Assembly: GCA_015058575.1 (NCBI GenBank)
Contig: SVBZ01000017.1
Coordinates: 49,999-113,998 of the forward strand
Direction: 5' to 3'
Origin: Pseudoselenomonas ruminantium
GTDB taxonomy: Bacteria; Bacillota; Negativicutes; Selenomonadales; Selenomonadaceae
DNA length: 64,000 bases
Shown: in pieces, positions 45,348-53,326 of the stretch
How positions within the stretch are numbered: the stretch's first letter is position 1
Layout: each line of letters starts with the position of its first letter
Translations under genes and position numbers: made by a program
The notes under the pieces: model-generated
What the model was told of the DNA's origin: nothing
Databases searched by the model: none
The model's input: only the letters and a program-made list of their open reading frames with translations

Positions 45348-45701
45348 TGGTGGAGATGAGGAGAATCGAACTCCTGTCCGAAAATACTGATCCATGGATT
45401 TCTCCGAGCGCAGTTTGTGGTTATATTTAAGAAATCAGCCCTCCACAAACAAACGGCATCATTCCGATCTCGATACGTGTTCCCGTAAATGCCTCCGAGA
45501 ATTGGCACTTAGGTATCCCGCTGTTTGCCCCTTATCCATCTTCGCGGGAGAAAGACGGACAGGGGTTAGCCTTAAGCGGCTAAAGCGTAATCTTCGTTAG
45601 CTTTTATATTTAAATAAAAGTGTTCACCTTACTGACGGGTTGATGACCCCCCGGCTCGCTATCCATAGAGCATATATCCCCGTCGAGACCATTACATCCC
45701 C
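45348..45701 (-). ncRNA. ssrA: tmRNA (transfer-messenger RNA)
   Basis: The minus strand reads 5' GGGGATGTAATGGTCTCGAC at 45701 and ends with a tRNA-like T arm (GGACAGGAGTTCGATTCTCC) and CATCTCCACCA at 45348. The ends GGGGATG and CATCTCC pair as the acceptor stem with one G-U. The length is 354 bases. The proteolysis-tag frame is at 45601-45572 and reads GCT AAC GAA GAT TAC GCT TTA GCC GCT TAA, giving ANEDYALAA. tmRNA with SmpB rescues stalled ribosomes. CCA is encoded. A mature 5' end about 40 bases after the promoter implies RNase P processing. Confidence 0.97.
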
Positions 45702-45745
45702 ACGATAATAAGTGCTCATAAGAGCATTATTCTGTTGTGCTATAT

Positions 45746-45774
45746 ATTATAGTGATGCATGGTGTGTTTGTCAA
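45746..45774 (-). promoter_or_regulatory. Consensus sigma-70 promoter of ssrA
   Basis: On the minus strand, perfect TTGACA (45774-45769), a 17-base spacer and perfect TATAAT (45751-45746). Transcription should start near 45739, leaving about 38 bases before mature tmRNA. Confidence 0.93.
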
Positions 45775-45806
45775 GGAAAAAAGAGGCGGGTGAGGGGAAT
45801 TTTTGG

Positions 45807-45836
45807 TAGACAAAAAGCGGGGAAAAGGCATATAAT
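45807..45836 (+). promoter_or_regulatory. Promoter of the corA leader
   Basis: TAGACA (45807-45812), an 18-base spacer and TATAAT (45831-45836). Transcription would start near 45843, leaving a leader of about 200 bases before corA. Confidence 0.65.
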
Positions 45837-45842
45837 GAAGGG

Positions 45843-46042
45843 CGGGAATTTTTTCGGTAGGTAAATTTCCGCGGACTATGAAAGAAAGGCTGGTGAGGAA
45901 AATGGACGATCACCCTGGAACGGCAGACCCTAAACGATGCGAGTTTTATACCGTTGGGGAGAGTGCGCCATTTTCCTGCCTGCTGCGATAAAACGGGCTG
46001 GAGATGGTGCTGTTTTCTCAAGAAGAAAGGAGACATTCAGCC
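45843..46042 (+). promoter_or_regulatory. Structured corA leader, candidate riboswitch or leader-peptide control region
   Basis: The leader can form AGGAAAATGG (45896-45905) with CCATTTTCCT (45968-45977), a perfect 10-bp pairing. This competes with a local hairpin GGTGA/TCACC (45892-45896 with 45910-45914) and with CCATTTTCC pairing to GGAGATGG (46000-46007). An inner stem AACGG/CCGTT (45919-45923 with 45951-45955) lies between. I do not see the conserved cores I know from the M-box, cobalamin, yybP-ykoY or NiCo riboswitches. The corA ribosome site AAAGGAGAC is at 46026-46034. A metal-sensing role is inferred only from the downstream gene. Confidence 0.45.
45878..45991 (+). CDS. Possible 37-codon leader ORF upstream of corA
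   Basis: ATG 45878 opens a 37-residue frame (MKERLVRKMDDHPG...) ending TAA at 45989-45991 and spanning all the paired elements of the leader. It contains three prolines (HPG, DPK, APF). No strong ribosome site precedes ATG 45878; an internal ATG at 45902 has GGTGAGG only 3 bases before it. An ORF of this length can arise by chance, so coding is uncertain. Short Pro-containing leader peptides control Mg transporter genes in enterobacteria. Confidence 0.22.
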   Translation: MKERLVRKMDDHPGTADPKRCEFYTVGESAPFSCLLR

Positions 46043-46996
46043 ATGCTTCAGATTTACAAATCGCTGGAGAGCGGCCCGTTGCAAGAGCTCACCCTGAAGA
46101 CGCTGGAAAAGGGGGCTTGGATCAATATCGTCGATCCGACGCCCTATGAGCTGAAAGTGGTCAGCAATCTGACCGAGGTCGATCCGGACTTTTTGCGTTC
46201 CGCGCTCGATGATGAGGAGCGTTCGCATACGGATATTGAGGATGATTCGGTCATGGTACTGACTAATGTCGCAGTCTGCCGTGGTCAAGATAGTTATGAT
46301 GCGCTGCCGTTAGCAATCATTGTTACGGAGGAATACATCATTACGGTTTGCCTCGAGGAAACGCCGGTCATGGCCGAGTTCAATGAGCGTACGGCAAAAT
46401 TGTTCCGTACCTATAAAAAGACGCGGTTCCTGTTTCAGATCCTGTATAAGTCGATGACGTTCTATCTGCGTTATCTGCGTCAGATCAGCAAGCTGTCCGA
46501 TGATATCGAGAACCAGCTGCGCCATGATATGAAGAATAGCGAGATCCTGCGTTTGCTGGAATTGCAAAAGGGCCTTACGTATTTCAATGCGGCTATCCGC
46601 TCGAATGGTGCGGTGCTCGATAAGCTGTTGCGCATGCGTAACAATCCGCAGCTCACGCCAATCCTCAAGGCCTATGATGAGGATGAGGATCTGCTTGAAG
46701 ATGTCATCATCGAGAACAAACAGGCAAAAGAAATGGTAGAGATGTATAGCAAGATCCTGGCGCGCATGGCCGACACGTTCACGTCCATCATTGCGAACAA
46801 CCAGAATCTCGTGATGAAATTCTTAGCGGCGATGACGATCATCATCGCTATACCGACTGTCGTTTCGAGTTTCTTTGGCATGAATGTGCCCGTACCATTT
46901 ACCGATGATGTCCATGGTTTTTTCTATGTCATGGTCATTGCCTTTGGCATCAGCATATCAGGTGCCTATGCACTTTGGAAAAAAGACATGTTTTGA
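46043..46996 (+). CDS. corA: CorA-family magnesium/divalent cation channel
   Basis: This 317-residue protein has the CorA layout. A long cytoplasmic N-terminal domain (to about 250) begins WINIVDPTPYELKVVSN and contains a long stalk helix. Two C-terminal membrane helices (about 258-278 and 290-310) flank the signature GMN at residues 279-281 (FFGMNVPVPF), and a positively charged end reads KKDMF. It forms a pentameric channel for Mg2+ or, in some members, Co2+/Ni2+. I chose ATG 46043 with AAAGGAGAC eight bases upstream; a longer frame from 46004 has no such site. Its leader looks regulatory. Confidence 0.95.
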   Translation: MLQIYKSLESGPLQELTLKTLEKGAWINIVDPTPYELKVVSNLTEVDPDFLRSALDDEERSHTDIEDDSVMVLTNVAVCRGQDSYDALPLAIIVTEEYIITVCLEETPVMAEFNERTAKLFRTYKKTRFLFQILYKSMTFYLRYLRQISKLSDDIENQLRHDMKNSEILRLLELQKGLTYFNAAIRSNGAVLDKLLRMRNNPQLTPILKAYDEDEDLLEDVIIENKQAKEMVEMYSKILARMADTFTSIIANNQNLVMKFLAAMTIIIAIPTVVSSFFGMNVPVPFTDDVHGFFYVMVIAFGISISGAYALWKKDMF

Positions 46997-47010
46997 GAGG
47001 AAGTTGCGCT

Positions 47011-47235
47011 ATGATGGTGGAAGCGAAGCTGAAAGCCGGTGTGATTTTTGGGGATACGGAGAACCAGGAGTATGTGTATATGCCCGGCAGCGAAGTCGGT
47101 ATAGCTCAGCCTGTTTGTGTGTATGAGTCTGCGGGGAACCGCGCGGATGTCGATATGCAGGAAGCGTTGCGGCTGGTTCGTGTGCGCAGCCTGCGCCCTG
47201 CCAGGCATCCTATGCTTGGAGAAAGTTCCTGCTGA
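47011..47235 (+). CDS. Small hypothetical protein (74 aa)
   Basis: I do not recognise this protein. It starts 14 bases after the corA stop (ATG 47011, with an alternative ATG at 47014) behind GAGAGGAAG, so it is probably co-transcribed with corA. It has no membrane segment. The first half, KAGVIFGDTENQEYVYMPGS, looks like short beta strands, and the second half is basic (RLVRVRSLRPARHP). A strong terminator lies 28 bases after its stop, which supports a real end of transcript here. Confidence 0.55.
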   Translation: MMVEAKLKAGVIFGDTENQEYVYMPGSEVGIAQPVCVYESAGNRADVDMQEALRLVRVRSLRPARHPMLGESSC

Positions 47236-47262
47236 AAATAGAGTGAAAAAAAGACGTTTTTG

Positions 47263-47291
47263 ACTGACAGAGTAGTTCTGTCAGTTTTTTT
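47263..47291 (+). terminator. Terminator of the corA transcript
   Basis: ACTGACAGA pairs with TCTGTCAGT around a 5-base loop and is followed by seven T. Confidence 0.93.
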
Positions 47292-47374
47292 ATATCTGTG
47301 AAGCAGGATTCTTTTAGGCAAAATAGAATTAAGCAGGTAAAGGGAAAGATACGGATGCTAGGGAGGGATAGTGT

Positions 47375-49168
47375 ATGTTTTTTATGAAGTCTGTGCGTGG
47401 TAAGCTGACGGCGTTGTTTGCGGCCGTAAGCGTTGTAGCGACACTGGCCGTAGGCAGCTATTTCATTTACACGACGATTAAGGATAATGACAGGCTCGTG
47501 GCGGAATACCGAAAGGAATTGGCGGATCATTACGATCGCGAACTGCGGCTGCAGACGGAAGGAATCGTTTCGTCGCTCAACGGTATCTATGCGCGGCAGC
47601 AATCTGGCGAGCTGACCGAGGCACAGGCCAAGAGCCTGGCGCTCGATGTCATCCGTGCGGTGCGTTATGATGATGGCAAGGGCTACTTCTTTGCGGACGA
47701 GAAGAACACCGGTATTTGCGTAGCGCATGCAGCATCGAGGGAGTCAGAAGGGCGCATGCGCCGCAATGACAAGGACCCCAATGGTGTTCCTTATATGGAG
47801 GATATGTTCAAGGCAGCCCAGAATGAGGGCGGCGGCTTTGTGGATTTCTCCTATCCGAAACCGGGGGAGAAGGAATCCCTGCCAAAACGCAACTATGTGC
47901 TGGAGTTCAAACCGTATCAGTGGATTGTAGGAACGGGTTCCTGGATTGACTATATCGATGCGGAAGCTGCCAAGTACACCCAGGAGATGCAGGAAAAACT
48001 CTACCATGAGATCCTTATTTCATCGCTTATCATTGTAGTGGTCTCGCTGATCATGGCCATGCTGGGCGTCAAGATTGCGCAGAGTTTCGGCGATCCCATC
48101 AGTTTCGTGACGGGGCGTTTGCAGAAATTCGCCAAAGGCGACTACCGGCAGGAGCCGGTCAAGCAGGAATATGTCGACCGCGAAGACGAAATCGGCCAGA
48201 TGATCGATATTCTCCGGGTGCTCGGCGGCAATATGCGCCAGCTTATGGGAGCGATTCGCGAGTCGGCTGAGCAGGTGGCCAGCGATGCCGCGCAGCTCAA
48301 TGAGATGACTGCGCAGTCGGCGTCGGCCAGCCAGCAGGTGGCTGATTCGATTACTGATGTGGCTGGGGCTACCAACAGGCAGCTTATGGCAGTCGATGAG
48401 GCTTCACAGTCGATGGAGACCCTTTTGGAGCGCATCGGCGGCATGGCCCATAATGCACGCCGGGCTGCCGTTGAGACGCAGCAGGCGACGGAAAGGGCAC
48501 AGAATGGCAATCAGGTTGTCACCCGCACGGTCAGGGATATGGCGCGCTTGAGTGAAGTAGTCGGCGAGTCGGCCAAAGTGGTTAACAGCCTTGGCGAGCG
48601 CTCGGATACGATCGGGCGCATTACCGATACGATTTCGGGTATTGCCGAGCAGACAAATCTTTTGGCACTCAATGCGGCAATCGAGGCAGCGCGTGCTGGC
48701 GATGCCGGGCGTGGGTTTGCCGTTGTGGCAGACGAAATTCGCAAGCTGGCAGCCCAGTCGGAAGAGGCTGCCAGCCAGATCGCCAGCCTTATCGGCCAGA
48801 TCCAGCAGGAGACGCAGCAGGCTGTCAGCAGTATGCACGAAGGGACGGATAATCTGGCCACGGCTAAGGAAAGCGTTGAGGAAACAGGCCGTGAGTTCAG
48901 CGGCATCGTGGAACTCGTGGAAAAGATAGCCAGCCGCTCCCAGCAGATAGCCAGTGCTTCGAAGGAAGCCACGGATAGTGCGGAAGCCTGCCAGACTGCT
49001 ATTCATGATATCGAGGGCATGAGCCGTAGCGTTGTAGCCAATTCGGAGACGGTATCGGCGGCAACCGAGCAACAATCGGCTTCGGTCCAAGAGATGAATA
49101 ATAACAGTTCCCAGCTGGCTAAGATGGCTGGCATGCTGCAGGATGAAGTGCAGAAATTCAAGGTATAA
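47375..49168 (+). CDS. Methyl-accepting chemotaxis protein with single Cache sensor
   Basis: This 597-residue receptor has a membrane helix near residues 8-30, an extracytoplasmic single-Cache domain (about 35-205, with [19 protein letters not shown] and [12 protein letters not shown]), a second helix near 212-232, a HAMP region and a long cytoplasmic coiled coil. The signalling tip reads [18 protein letters not shown]. The [13 protein letters not shown] ending is typical of receptors for small organic acids, but the ligand is not established. GGGAGGG precedes the start. It is a lone receptor gene; cheR lies 23 kb upstream. Confidence 0.94.
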   Translation: MFFMKSVRGKLTALFAAVSVVATLAVGSYFIYTTIKDNDRLVAEYRKELADHYDRELRLQTEGIVSSLNGIYARQQSGELTEAQAKSLALDVIRAVRYDDGKGYFFADEKNTGICVAHAASRESEGRMRRNDKDPNGVPYMEDMFKAAQNEGGGFVDFSYPKPGEKESLPKRNYVLEFKPYQWIVGTGSWIDYIDAEAAKYTQEMQEKLYHEILISSLIIVVVSLIMAMLGVKIAQSFGDPISFVTGRLQKFAKGDYRQEPVKQEYVDREDEIGQMIDILRVLGGNMRQLMGAIRESAEQVASDAAQLNEMTAQSASASQQVADSITDVAGATNRQLMAVDEASQSMETLLERIGGMAHNARRAAVETQQATERAQNGNQVVTRTVRDMARLSEVVGESAKVVNSLGERSDTIGRITDTISGIAEQTNLLALNAAIEAARAGDAGRGFAVVADEIRKLAAQSEEAASQIASLIGQIQQETQQAVSSMHEGTDNLATAKESVEETGREFSGIVELVEKIASRSQQIASASKEATDSAEACQTAIHDIEGMSRSVVANSETVSAATEQQSASVQEMNNNSSQLAKMAGMLQDEVQKFKV

Positions 49169-49179
49169 GGTATGACTGT

Positions 49180-49213
49180 CTGCCATCAGCCGCGTAGCCG
49201 TGGCTGATGGCAG
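49180..49213 (+). terminator. Hairpin after the chemoreceptor gene
   Basis: CTGCCATCAGCC pairs perfectly with GGCTGATGGCAG (12 bp) around a 10-base loop, 11 bases after the stop. The following T tract is interrupted (GCGTCTTTATC), so termination strength is uncertain. Confidence 0.6.
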
Positions 49214-49265
49214 GCAGGCGTCTTTATCATATTGTGATGTGGTTTATATTGCAGGAGGTATGACG

Positions 49266-49805
49266 ATGAGCAAATATGCAGGGACCCAGACCGAGAAGAA
49301 CTTAGAGGCGGCCTTTGCCGGGGAAAGCCAGGCACGCAATAAGTACACCTATTATGCTTCACGGGCTAAGAAGGATGGCTATGAGCAGATTGCGGCACTG
49401 TTCTTGAAAACGGCTGACAATGAAAAAGAGCATGCAAAGATGTGGTTCAAAGAGCTCCATGATGGTATGCCGGACACAGAGACAAACCTGAAGGATGCAG
49501 CAGATGGCGAGAATTATGAATGGACGGACATGTATGCTGGTTTTGCCAAGACTGCCGAGGAAGAAGGGTTTAAGGAGCTGGCAGCGAAATTCCGCATGGT
49601 AGCTGAAATCGAGAAGCATCATGAGGAGCGCTATCGCGCTCTGCTGAAGAATGTGGAGATGCAGGAAGTTTTCCAGCGCAGTGAGGTCAAGGTTTGGGAG
49701 TGCCGCAACTGTGGACATATCGTGGTCGGAACCAAGGCACCGGAACTTTGCCCGGTATGTGCGCATCCGAAGAGCTACTTCGAGATTCACGCGGAAAACT
49801 ATTGA
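49266..49805 (+). CDS. Rubrerythrin
   Basis: This 179-residue protein combines an N-terminal ferritin-like diiron domain ([18 protein letters not shown], then EKEHAKMWF and [10 protein letters not shown], giving the Glu/His ligands) with a C-terminal rubredoxin domain ([10 protein letters not shown] and CPVCAH binding one iron). It reduces hydrogen peroxide in anaerobes. ATG 49266 lies seven bases after AGGAGG; the ATG at 49260 is too close to it. The gene ends at a bidirectional terminator. Confidence 0.96.
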   Translation: MSKYAGTQTEKNLEAAFAGESQARNKYTYYASRAKKDGYEQIAALFLKTADNEKEHAKMWFKELHDGMPDTETNLKDAADGENYEWTDMYAGFAKTAEEEGFKELAAKFRMVAEIEKHHEERYRALLKNVEMQEVFQRSEVKVWECRNCGHIVVGTKAPELCPVCAHPKSYFEIHAENY

Positions 49806-49829
49806 TTCCTGCGTAGTTCTGGAAATCAT

Positions 49830-49861
49830 AAAGGCTGGCAGTCATTTTCTGCCAGCCTTTT
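49830..49861. terminator. Bidirectional terminator between rubrerythrin and phosphoesterase genes
   Basis: AAAGGCTGGCAG pairs perfectly with CTGCCAGCCTTT around a 7-base loop, between two convergent genes. Confidence 0.9.
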
Positions 49862-49863
49862 GC

Positions 49864-51129
49864 TTATTTGGTGAGTTTTATGGTTTCGATAGGTTCGCCG
49901 TCTGTCGTGCAGCCTGTCAAGGTGAGCTCTTGGGCCGTGGCATGCAAGGTCATGTAGTGGGGCGGTGTTGGTTGATAAATCGCACTGCGATCGAAGGTCT
50001 TGTCCTCAGGTACAGTGTATTGCCGGTTGCCAGCCGGACCACTCAGGATGTAGAAGGGACCATCGGCTGATGGCTGCATGTTTTTTATGTGGCCACGGCT
50101 GCGGTAGGTATGCATGTGACCGGTCAGGACAAGATCGATGCCGAGCTCGTCGAATACCGGCATGAAAGCACGGCCGATATCGCTGATGCCACCTTTTTGG
50201 CGAGTGCCAAGCTGGTACTCATCGTAGGCCAGGATGTCTTTGTGCATGAGGACGACCTGCCAAGGCAGATGGTGTATGTTGGTATCTTGTTTAAGCCAAT
50301 GCAGCTGATGTTCAAGCAGGCCGGGAAGCAGTTCGTGCAGTTCGAGTTCCTGCGTATTGAGTACGATAAAGTGGACAGGGCCGTAGTCGAAGGCGTAAAA
50401 GCAGTCTTGGAACTTAGCGCTATTATTGTCTGGCAAGGCAAAAGAAGCCAGATAGCGGCGTGGCAGACAGAATTTCCAGTCAAGTCCATAGCATTCGTGA
50501 TTCCCCATGGCAGGGACGAGCGGGTGCTGCGCAGGGATGCTGCCCATGGCGGCAAAGAAGTTATCCCAGTGCCAGTCGGACTGGCCGTTGTCGGTAAGAT
50601 CGCCGATGATGGCAGCGAACTGGCTCTCGGGATGACGCTGCCAAGCTGTCTGGAATGTCTGCTGCCATACATCATAGCTGCCGCTGCATTGCGAGTCACA
50701 GAAAATCAGTGCCGAAACTTCGGAGAGATTTTCTGGTTCTGTTTGAAACGTATGCCAGCGTGAGGCGCGTTCGCCTTGGATGATGCGGTATTCGTAGCTG
50801 GCGGCAGGGGAAAGACCGGTAAGCGTGACCGAACAGAAAAAGACAGGCGCCTTGTCCTCAAAGAGTGAGGTGACAGCAGCGGGTACTGACTTAGTCGCGC
50901 GGATGTCGTTGGCTGGACGGTATTCGAGTGCGCAGCCACTCAGATTGGTGTTGCTCTGCCACATGATGGTGCGGGAAGACGTACTGTCAGCCGTGATGAT
51001 ATGACGCAGGAATCTCAGTGGCATTGTCCCATCAGCGGCTGCGGCTGATGGGGGCAGCCAGGCTTCAAATCCGAGCAGGATGGCTGCCTGCCCGCAGTAT
51101 TGTAAGAATTTCCGGCGCGTGATATCCAT
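49864..51129 (-). CDS. Tat-exported metallophosphoesterase (purple acid phosphatase-like)
   Basis: This protein of 421 residues opens with a twin-arginine signal (MDITRRKFLQ) and a hydrophobic stretch ending PPSAAAADG, so it should be exported folded. A fibronectin-like N-terminal domain (about 40-130) precedes the phosphoesterase domain with metal motifs FCDSQ, GDLTDNG, GNHE, LMHKD and GHMHTY. The start at 51129 lies 9 bases after AGGAG; the upstream ATG at 51138 overlaps that site. It follows the VTT membrane protein gene after 5 bases and shares its transcript. The natural substrate is unknown. Confidence 0.9.
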   Translation of the reverse strand: MDITRRKFLQYCGQAAILLGFEAWLPPSAAAADGTMPLRFLRHIITADSTSSRTIMWQSNTNLSGCALEYRPANDIRATKSVPAAVTSLFEDKAPVFFCSVTLTGLSPAASYEYRIIQGERASRWHTFQTEPENLSEVSALIFCDSQCSGSYDVWQQTFQTAWQRHPESQFAAIIGDLTDNGQSDWHWDNFFAAMGSIPAQHPLVPAMGNHECYGLDWKFCLPRRYLASFALPDNNSAKFQDCFYAFDYGPVHFIVLNTQELELHELLPGLLEHQLHWLKQDTNIHHLPWQVVLMHKDILAYDEYQLGTRQKGGISDIGRAFMPVFDELGIDLVLTGHMHTYRSRGHIKNMQPSADGPFYILSGPAGNRQYTVPEDKTFDRSAIYQPTPPHYMTLHATAQELTLTGCTTDGEPIETIKLTK

Positions 51130-51134
51130 GATAT

Positions 51135-51851
51135 TCATCTCCTGTGTTCCTTGACGGCGTCTTTGTGGGCAGCGCTGCGTTCGTACCACCAGGCCCCCGC
51201 AATCAGGAGGATGGCAAAGATGATGACCAGGATCATGCGCGTGGGATCTTCCTGATGGGTAAGAGCATCATGTCCGATGATGGCCTCAATGCCGGTAGAG
51301 GGGAATTTGCCGACCAGCGAGGCGATGACGTAATCGCGGAAGCTCATGGCCGAAAGCGCGCCGATGGCGTTAAGCATGACGGAGGGGAAATACGGGACCA
51401 TGCGGGCGATGAGCATGACAACAAAGCCGCGTTTGCCGCTGTACTTATCAAGATTGGAAAGTGTCTTGTTTTTGCTGATGATTTTCTCGGCTGCGTCGCG
51501 GAAGAAAAAGCGCAGCAGGATAAAGCTGATGGCAACGCCGACGGTTTCAGCGATGACGGACAGGACAATACCCCAGAAGATGCCAAAGATCAGTGTGTTG
51601 GCTGTTGAGAAAATAATGGCGGGCGGGAAACCGAGAGCGTTGACGAAAAGCGTCAGCAGAAAACTGAAAAGCACCGCCCAAGGCCCGAAGGAGGCGATGT
51701 AATCCGCAGTTTCCAAAATGTCGCCGCGAGCCAACAGGCCAAACATATGCGGCAGGAAAGCTGGATTTATCAGGTGGATGATGGCGAAGAGCAGGATGAT
51801 GGCCAGTGCAGCACCAGCTTTTACCATACCCATAGATTTTTGAATTCGCAA
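51135..51851 (-). CDS. TVP38/TMEM64 (VTT/DedA-like) membrane protein
   Basis: This 238-residue protein has a VTT domain: an N-terminal helix, then FPPAIIFSTANTLIFG near residue 75, a re-entrant-type region, and RMVPYFPSVMLNAIGALS near 150, the family's conserved Arg/Pro motif. VTT proteins are linked to lipid transport across membranes. The start is a TTG at 51851, nine bases after AGGAGG; the first in-frame ATG is about 5-7 codons later. It is followed by the Tat-exported phosphoesterase in the same operon. Confidence 0.87.
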   Translation of the reverse strand: MRIQKSMGMVKAGAALAIILLFAIIHLINPAFLPHMFGLLARGDILETADYIASFGPWAVLFSFLLTLFVNALGFPPAIIFSTANTLIFGIFWGIVLSVIAETVGVAISFILLRFFFRDAAEKIISKNKTLSNLDKYSGKRGFVVMLIARMVPYFPSVMLNAIGALSAMSFRDYVIASLVGKFPSTGIEAIIGHDALTHQEDPTRMILVIIFAILLIAGAWWYERSAAHKDAVKEHRR

Positions 51852-51901
51852 GACAGCGTACCTCCTATAGCTCTGAATTGATTCTATTATAACATTAAAA
51901 A

Positions 51902-51911
51902 TGACTTGTCA
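51902..51911. repeat. Copy of the 10-bp repeat in the divergent promoter region
   Basis: TGACTTGTCA here is read on the minus strand as TTGACAAGTCA. It supplies a TTGACA -35-like sequence about 15 bases before TATAAT (minus strand) for the VTT-protein gene. Confidence 0.6.
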
Positions 51912-51946
51912 ACTGAAAATAAACGGAGGAAACTGTCATTTTTGAT

Positions 51947-51976
51947 TTGCCTGTGCTAAAATAGAATTGTTATACT
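51947..51976 (+). promoter_or_regulatory. Promoter of the permease gene
   Basis: TTGCCT (51947-51952), an 18-base spacer and TATACT (51971-51976), 19 bases before the start codon. Confidence 0.5.
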
Positions 51977-51995
51977 ATGGGAAAGGTGAAGGTTC

Positions 51996-53276
51996 ATGAC
52001 AGCAAAACAGGGCAGGCAGCATATTGGTGCAGAGATACAGGCGGGGCTGGCTATGGCAGGTCCTGCACTGGCAGGTTTCATCGTTGTACCGTCGCTGCTC
52101 TTTCAATTGGGCATGGACTTTGCCGGTGCCTATACGGCCTATGCCGTGATGGCTATAGCCGCATCCCTGGTCATGGGATGGTTGCGCCAGCCGCTGCTGC
52201 TGCTGCCATCTATAGCGGTCAGTATGTATCTGGTCTATCTTGTTGGCATTTCGCAGGGGCTGGGCTGGAGACAGTTGTTGGGAGCCTGTTTTGCTGCTGC
52301 CGTTGCAGGCTTGCTGCTTTGCCTCAGCCCGTTGCGCCGGCGGTTTGCTGCCGCTGTGCCGCAGGAAGTCCGGCGGCTATTGCCGGCAGGGCTGGGCGTG
52401 ATGCTGATCCTATCAGGGCTGACCCAGGGACGCATCATTGTGCGTTCTGCCTGGTCGGTCACGATGCTGGGGAACTTTCAAGATCCGCTGGCGTATCTTA
52501 GTTTGACTGGCATTGTGGTGACACTGGTCATGCTGGCTCTGAAACTGCGCGGGGCACTGTTTTGGGGGATGGCTATTACGGCGGCTGTGGCCTTGGCTGA
52601 AGGTTTCTGGGCGCTGCCGGCTGCGCCTTTCATGATTCCTTCAGGCTGGGAACAGACGGCTGGGCAGCTGGTGTTGCTCGCTGAAAGTGAGGCAGCCTGG
52701 GGACATATGCTGGCTGCGGGCGTGACGCTTCTGATCGTGCTGGCTAGTGTGAACTGGCTGGTGGTCGCATCACTTGTGCCGGTTGCGGGAAAAAGCCACC
52801 GCCTGCTTCCTCTGACATTTGCTTTTAGTGCCGTGGGCGCACTGGCAGGCTGCCTGCCGCTGACTGTTTCGCCGCTATCAGCGGCAGGGGCTTTGACACG
52901 GGCGGGGCGGCTCGCGTCCTGGTGTGCAGCCATGCTCTTTTTGGCGGCGCTGTTTTGTGAGCCGCTGTTGGCGTCGATGGCCGATTTCCCTGCTCTGGTT
53001 GTGCCAGTGCTTGTGGGGACGGGGATGCTGCTGCTGCAGCAGACTGTACAGAATCTGCGGCAGCAGCCATTGGCGTGGGATTTTGCGGCACTAGGGGCAG
53101 CGGTCTGCCTCGTGCTGTTGATGCCATTGGCTAATAACATCACGGCTGGTTTGGGGGCTGCACTTATCAGCTGGTGTGTGCTCCGTGCCTGTGCATGCGG
53201 CTGGCGTATGGTTCCACTGGCATCGTGGGGGCTGGCTGTGGTGTTTGCCATGTATTTTGTTTATGCGGCTATTTGA
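51996..53276 (+). CDS. NCS2/AzgA-like purine permease family membrane protein
   Basis: This 426-residue protein has about 12 hydrophobic segments. The order of segments and LPAGLGVMLILSGLTQGRIIV near residue 130 resemble the AzgA-type NCS2 hypoxanthine/guanine permeases, as does LPLTVSPLSAAGALTRAGR near 285. Overall similarity is loose and the N-terminal region is short, so the substrate is uncertain. The glucosaminidase gene follows, with its GTG start 51 bases after this stop. Base composition looks like the neighbours. Confidence 0.65.
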   Translation: MTAKQGRQHIGAEIQAGLAMAGPALAGFIVVPSLLFQLGMDFAGAYTAYAVMAIAASLVMGWLRQPLLLLPSIAVSMYLVYLVGISQGLGWRQLLGACFAAAVAGLLLCLSPLRRRFAAAVPQEVRRLLPAGLGVMLILSGLTQGRIIVRSAWSVTMLGNFQDPLAYLSLTGIVVTLVMLALKLRGALFWGMAITAAVALAEGFWALPAAPFMIPSGWEQTAGQLVLLAESEAAWGHMLAAGVTLLIVLASVNWLVVASLVPVAGKSHRLLPLTFAFSAVGALAGCLPLTVSPLSAAGALTRAGRLASWCAAMLFLAALFCEPLLASMADFPALVVPVLVGTGMLLLQQTVQNLRQQPLAWDFAALGAAVCLVLLMPLANNITAGLGAALISWCVLRACACGWRMVPLASWGLAVVFAMYFVYAAI

Positions 53277-53326
53277 TGAAGAGATGCAAGATGATTGATT
53301 CGAATGATTTAAGGAGTGTACTTTTC

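Noticed and set aside
45394..45600. A plus-strand frame of 68 codons after tpsA
   Set aside because: It lies entirely on the complement of the tmRNA gene, whose ends, T arm and tag frame are clear.
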